Shown here: in pieces, positions 60,642 to 64,000 of the stretch
Layout of the letters: each line of letters opens with the position of its first letter
Numbering within the stretch: the first letter of the stretch is position 1
Assembly: GCA_030152805.1 (NCBI GenBank)
Contig: JASLIG010000018.1
Span: 3,983 to 67,982, forward strand
From: Solirubrobacterales bacterium
GTDB taxonomy: Bacteria; Actinomycetota; Thermoleophilia; Solirubrobacterales; 70-9
DNA length: 64,000 nt
Reading direction: 5' to 3'
Made by a program: the position numbers and the translations under genes
The notes under the pieces: generated by a model
The model's database searches: none
What the model was told of the DNA's origin: nothing
What the model saw: only the letters and a program-made list of their open reading frames with translations

Positions 60642-62549
60642 ATGGTCGCTGCGATCAAGCAACCGGGATGGATTCGCGGGGCGCTGGGGGCGATTCTGGG
60701 CGCTGCCTTCGGCTTCGCCCTCGTGGTCGCCCTGCGCAAGGCCTCGGGACTGCCCGCCTACCAGACCGAGCAGACCGGCTACCCCCAGATCGTGGTGCCT
60801 CTGATCACCGGCCCGCTCGGCTTCCTGGCGGGTTTCGGCTGCTTCGACTACTGGCTGCGCTGGGCCGCCGGCATGCCGACGATCCCAGAGGACCACTCCC
60901 AGCACGGCGCCAAGAGCTGGAAGGACTACTTCCGCTTCAACACCGATCACAAGGTGATCGGCATCCAGTACATCTGCACCACCTTCTTCTTCTTCTTCGT
61001 GGGTGGCCTGATGGCGATGCTGATCCGCGCCGAGCTGGCCCAGCCCGGTACCCAGATCGTCGACGCCGCCACCTACAACAGCCTCTTCTCAACCCACGCC
61101 GTGCTGATGATCTTCGTCTTCGTGATCCCGGTCTTCGCCGGCATCGCCAACTACGTGCTGCCGCTGATGATCGGCGCCCCCGACATGGCCTTCCCGCGGC
61201 TGAACGCGCTCAGCTTCTGGATGCTGCCGCTGGCAGGGCTGCTCTTCATCGGCAGCTTCCTCGCCCCGGGTGGCGCCTTCGACGCCGGCTGGACCGGCTA
61301 CGCGCCGCTCTCGACCGGCGCTCCGCTGGGCCAGTCCTTCTTCAATCTGGGCGTCCAGTTCGCCGGCGCCTCCTCGATCGCCACCGCGCTCAACTTCCTG
61401 GTCACGATCATCACGATGCGGGCGCCCGGGATGACCTTCTGGCGCATGCCGCTGCTGGTCTGGGCCAATCTCTCGACCTCGCTGCTGGTCGTCGCCGCGA
61501 CGCCCTTCATCGCCGGCGCCCAGTTCATGGTCCTCTTCGACCGCGCCCTGCACACCAACTTCTTCCAGTTCGCCGGTGGCGGCGACGTGGTCAGCTATCA
61601 GCACATCTTCTGGTTCTACTCGCACCCGGCCGTCTACATCATGATGCTGCCCGGCTTCGGGATCATCAGCGAGGTCATCTCCACCCACGCCCGCAAGCCG
61701 ATCTTCGGCTACCGGCTGATGGCGCTGGCGCTGATCGGCATCGTCGTGCTCAGCTACTCGGTCTGGGCGCACCACATGTTCGTCGCCGGCATGTTCAGCT
61801 GGCTGCGCGTGCCGATGATGATCACCACGCTGCTGATCGCGGTGCCGACCGGGATCAAGATCTTCTCCTGGCTGGGCACGCTCTACTTCGGCAAGATCCA
61901 CACCTACTCGACCGCGATGCTGTTCGCGCTCGCCTTCATCGTCACCTTCACGATCGGCGGCATCAGTGGCGTGATGCTGGGCATGGTGCCGATCGATATC
62001 CACGTCTCCGACACCTACTTCATCGTCGCCCACATCCACTTCGTGCTCTTCGGCGGCTCCGTCTTCACGATCTTCGCCGGGATCTATCACTGGTTCCCGA
62101 AGATGACCGGGAGGATGTACGACGAGAAGCTCGGCCGGGTCCACTTCTGGGGCACGCTCTTCGGCACCTGGGTCACCTTCATCCCGATGCACTGGGTCGG
62201 CATGGACGGGATGCCGCGGCGCGTCGCCGACTACGCAACCCAGTTCGGCGAGTGGAACCTGCTGATCAGCTGCGGCGCCTTCATCCTCGGCGCCTGCCAG
62301 CTCGTCTTCCTTTACAACATGGTCGTCAGCTGGCGCTTCGGGCCGCGGGCCGAGGCCAACCCCTGGAGAGCGAAGACGATCGAGTGGCAGGTCTCCTCGC
62401 CGCCGCCGATCTTCAACTTCGACGAGATCCCGCGCGTGGTCGGCGGGCCCTACGAGTTCGGCGTGCCGGGGGCCCGGCACGCGATCATGGCCGGCGAAGG
62501 TGCCGAGGCGCCCGCGCCACAGCCGGCCGCCCCGGTGGGCTCGACGTGA
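60642..62549 (+). CDS. ctaD: Cytochrome c oxidase subunit I
   Basis: 635 residues, ATG with GGAGG at 60630-60634. An N-terminal extension of about 90 residues carries two extra helices (GALGAILGAAFGFALVVAL and VPLITGPLGFLAGFGCFDYWL) before the canonical DHKVIGIQYICTTFFFFFVGGLMAM. Haem and CuB ligands are visible: HAVLMIFVFVIPVFAG (low-spin haem His), WFYSHPAVYIMMLPGFGIISEV (CuB His and Tyr), WAHHMFVAG (CuB His pair) and VAHIHFVLFGG (haem ligands). This is an A-type proton-pumping oxidase. Confidence 0.96.
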   Translation: MVAAIKQPGWIRGALGAILGAAFGFALVVALRKASGLPAYQTEQTGYPQIVVPLITGPLGFLAGFGCFDYWLRWAAGMPTIPEDHSQHGAKSWKDYFRFNTDHKVIGIQYICTTFFFFFVGGLMAMLIRAELAQPGTQIVDAATYNSLFSTHAVLMIFVFVIPVFAGIANYVLPLMIGAPDMAFPRLNALSFWMLPLAGLLFIGSFLAPGGAFDAGWTGYAPLSTGAPLGQSFFNLGVQFAGASSIATALNFLVTIITMRAPGMTFWRMPLLVWANLSTSLLVVAATPFIAGAQFMVLFDRALHTNFFQFAGGGDVVSYQHIFWFYSHPAVYIMMLPGFGIISEVISTHARKPIFGYRLMALALIGIVVLSYSVWAHHMFVAGMFSWLRVPMMITTLLIAVPTGIKIFSWLGTLYFGKIHTYSTAMLFALAFIVTFTIGGISGVMLGMVPIDIHVSDTYFIVAHIHFVLFGGSVFTIFAGIYHWFPKMTGRMYDEKLGRVHFWGTLFGTWVTFIPMHWVGMDGMPRRVADYATQFGEWNLLISCGAFILGACQLVFLYNMVVSWRFGPRAEANPWRAKTIEWQVSSPPPIFNFDEIPRVVGGPYEFGVPGARHAIMAGEGAEAPAPQPAAPVGST

Positions 62550-63421
62550 GCGCGGCCGAGGGCAAGCCGCTGCTCGTCTTCCTCAACGAGGTCGCGGGGG
62601 GGCGCAAGCTGCTGGGGGCCGTGAAAGAGCGGGCCGAGCAGGTTCCGTTCGTGGCGGTCGCTGCGCCCCAGAACCAGCCGGCGGTCGGCCAGCTGATCGA
62701 TTCGGGCGAGCTGCGCGACGCCGCTCGGGCCCGAGTCGAGGTGACGATGTCGGTGCTCTCCGAATACGGGATCGAGTCGGTCGGCGAGGTGATGGACCCG
62801 GAGCCTTCGCTGGCGCTCGACGATGCGGTGCGCGCCCACGAACCGGGCGAGATCCTCCTCTCCTGCGCCGAGGGCACGCGTTTTGGCTTTTTCCGCAAGG
62901 ACCTCGTCTCCTGGGCCGAGTCGCGCTTCGAACCCGAGATTCCAGTGACCCACATTCCGGTGCGGATCTCGGACGACTCGGTCAGCTGGGAGAAGAGCCA
63001 CACGCTGGTGGTCGCGAGCCAGACGGTCGCGGCCCCGGACCTGGTCAGCCGGCTCAAGGAGCGCGCCGCCGGGCACCCGCACCGCTACACGATCATCTGC
63101 CCGCGGACCGAGGACGTGACCGAGCCGGAGATCGTTCGCGACCTCGCCTCGACCCTGGCCGAGCTCTACCGAGCCGATGTCGACGCCACCGGCCAGCCGA
63201 TGAGCCCCGACCCCTTCCACGCGGTGCAGAACGCGATCGAGCACTACAGCGTCGACGAGGTGCTGATCTCCACCTTCGCCGGCGAGACCTCGCGCTGGCT
63301 CGAGGACGACCTGATCGGCAGGGTCCGCGAGATCACCGAGAAGCCGGTCGAGCACCTCGAGGTCGGGCGTCCAGCGGCGGCCGTCGCCGCCGCGGTTGCC
63401 GAGGGAGAGGAGACGGGCTGA
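62546..63421 (+). CDS. Tandem universal-stress-protein-like domain protein
   Basis: 291 residues from GTG 62546, which overlaps the ctaD stop (GTGA). Two alpha/beta domains: one with PLLVFLNEVAGGRKLLGAVKERA, the second with HTLVVASQTVAAPDLVSRLKERAAGHPHRYTIICPRTED and NAIEHYSVDEVLISTFAGETSRWLEDDLIGRVREITEKPVEHL. The fold pattern is Rossmann-like, as in USP-type proteins of actinobacteria; no ATP-binding G-x2-G-x9-G-S motif is seen. It lies between oxidase subunits I and III in one operon, suggesting a regulatory or assembly role. Confidence 0.75.
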   Translation: MSAAEGKPLLVFLNEVAGGRKLLGAVKERAEQVPFVAVAAPQNQPAVGQLIDSGELRDAARARVEVTMSVLSEYGIESVGEVMDPEPSLALDDAVRAHEPGEILLSCAEGTRFGFFRKDLVSWAESRFEPEIPVTHIPVRISDDSVSWEKSHTLVVASQTVAAPDLVSRLKERAAGHPHRYTIICPRTEDVTEPEIVRDLASTLAELYRADVDATGQPMSPDPFHAVQNAIEHYSVDEVLISTFAGETSRWLEDDLIGRVREITEKPVEHLEVGRPAAAVAAAVAEGEETG

Positions 63422-64000
63422 TGGAGAGCGCAACCGTCGCCGTGGGCCACGCCCACGAGGAGCACCACGGGCCGCCCGAGGCGCACCAGAGCTCGCGGAT
63501 CGACCGCCAGACGCTGGGGATCCTGCTTTTCATCGTCTCCGAGGTGATGCTGTTCGGCGCCTTCTTCGCCTCCTATTTCTTCCTCCGCGTCGTCGTCAAC
63601 CCGCCCGCCTGGCCGCCCCACCCCTACGAACTTCCGGTTGCCGTCGCCGGCGTCAACACGGCGATCCTCGTCTCCTCCAGCTTTACGATCCACTACGCGC
63701 TGGAGTCGATTCGCCGCGGCAACCGCCAGGGGATGAAGCTCGGCCTCGTCCTCACCTGGATGCTGGGCGCGACCTTCCTCTTCATCCAGATCAACGAGTA
63801 CGTCCACCTCGGCTTCAGTGCCCGCGATCTCTCCTTCGGCTCGATCTTCTACGGCCTCACCGGCCTGCACGGCGCCCACGTCTTCGTCGGCCTGCTGCTG
63901 CTCAGCTTCGCCACGATCCGCGCCTTCCGCGGCCACTTCGGGCACCTCGACGCCCTGGTGGTCCTTGGCCTCGGGCCCGATGTGGCCGCGGAAGGCGCGG
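63421..64000 (+). CDS. ctaE: Cytochrome c oxidase subunit III (3' truncated, last part aberrant)
   Basis: The ATG at 63421 overlaps the upstream stop (TGATG). The N-terminus carries a His-rich segment (HAHEEHHGPPEAHQ), then IDRQTLGILLFIVSEVMLFGAFFASYFFLRVV, VAGVNTAILVSSSFTIHYAL and GLTGLHGAHVFVGLLLLSFATIRAFRGHF, all good COX3. After that residue the translation (GHLDALVVLGLGPDVAAEGA) departs from the family. The expected continuation, GHIGPEAKDHQGVEVP, is encoded on the opposite strand of the same bases. This marks a fold-back junction near 63936. Confidence 0.93.
   Translation, partial: MESATVAVGHAHEEHHGPPEAHQSSRIDRQTLGILLFIVSEVMLFGAFFASYFFLRVVVNPPAWPPHPYELPVAVAGVNTAILVSSSFTIHYALESIRRGNRQGMKLGLVLTWMLGATFLFIQINEYVHLGFSARDLSFGSIFYGLTGLHGAHVFVGLLLLSFATIRAFRGHFGHLDALVVLGLGPDVAAEGA
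63918..64000. repeat. 19-bp perfect inverted repeat with 45-nt loop at the right edge
   Basis: Left arm at 63918-63936, right arm GTGGCCGCGGAAGGCGCGG at 63982-64000, exact reverse complements. The loop read on the minus strand continues COX3 in frame, so the edge is probably an assembly fold-back rather than a native hairpin. Confidence 0.85.

Noticed and set aside
60668..63421. 917-residue plus-strand frame covering ctaD in another phase
   Set aside because: Only the part after 62546 (the USP-like protein) is protein-like; the rest is a shadow of subunit I.

Overview
The window is high-GC bacterial chromosome with dense, mostly operonic genes, frequent 4-nt start/stop overlaps and many GTG/TTG starts. 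The content fits an actinobacterium, most likely class Thermoleophilia (Solirubrobacterales-like): a CysO/Mec+ sulfur-carrier cysteine route, a ydaO (c-di-AMP) riboswitch in front of an M23 cell-wall hydrolase, GuaB3-type IMP dehydrogenase, DUF3352 lipoprotein, HtaA-like and delta-60-repeat secreted proteins, and an aa3-type cytochrome oxidase. The taxonomic call is inference from gene content.

Layout. 1-5.1 kb: end of a secreted propeller-like protein followed by three overlapping genes for secreted proteins of unknown role, one with four tandem cysteine-paired repeats. 5.2-7 kb: two adjacent TetR paralogues and a small coiled-coil membrane protein. 7.0-13.7 kb: the sulfur-carrier cysteine pathway (rhodanese-ThiF fusion, CysO-like carrier, CysM, Mec+ JAMM protease), interrupted by a toxin-antitoxin pair and two secreted proteins; the rhodanese-ThiF and cysM genes share an identical 19-nt upstream element. 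13.7-21.7 kb (minus strand): zincin-like protein, DUF1802, hydantoinase/oxoprolinase B and A, L-aspartate oxidase with an apparent ATA start, a coiled-coil protein and a glycosyltransferase. 21.8-25.5 kb: Flp-type pilin, VapBC pair, candidate small RNA, rph-rdgB-CDF transporter, and a small membrane protein found in an apparently empty stretch. 25.5-35.4 kb: roadblock-like protein, TldD/TldE, HU, pyrF (apparent CTG start), LysM protein, D-Ala-D-Ala carboxypeptidase, PfkB kinase, guaB3, guaA.

35.4-38.1 kb: a presenilin-like membrane protein with both catalytic-type aspartate motifs and a PAL-like motif, a lactonase-like hydrolase, and an M23 peptidase behind a c-di-AMP riboswitch. 38.1-49.3 kb: rplM-rpsI (S9 with a 165-residue acidic extension), glmM, glmS, lipoprotein, acpS, nnr, CBS protein, alr, a CCA/poly(A) polymerase-type enzyme, infA; translation and peptidoglycan-precursor genes run together here. 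49.3-53.3 kb: a compact module of PqqD-like protein, HPr-kinase-like protein, GT2 and nucleotidyltransferase, resembling the accessory part of paeninodin-type lasso peptide clusters but with no cyclase; the PqqD protein itself carries a leader-like tail. 53.3-58 kb: GH63/MGH-like hydrolase, two ABC-2 permeases and their ATPase, and a secreted protein. 58.2-64 kb: zinc ribbon, GT4, and the cytochrome c oxidase operon (II, I, tandem USP-like protein, III).

The last 83 bases form an inverted repeat whose complementary strand encodes the expected continuation of oxidase subunit III, so the right edge is probably a fold-back assembly artefact or, less likely, a real inversion. The most novel candidates are the lasso-like PqqD/HprK/nucleotidyltransferase module and the presenilin-like protein.
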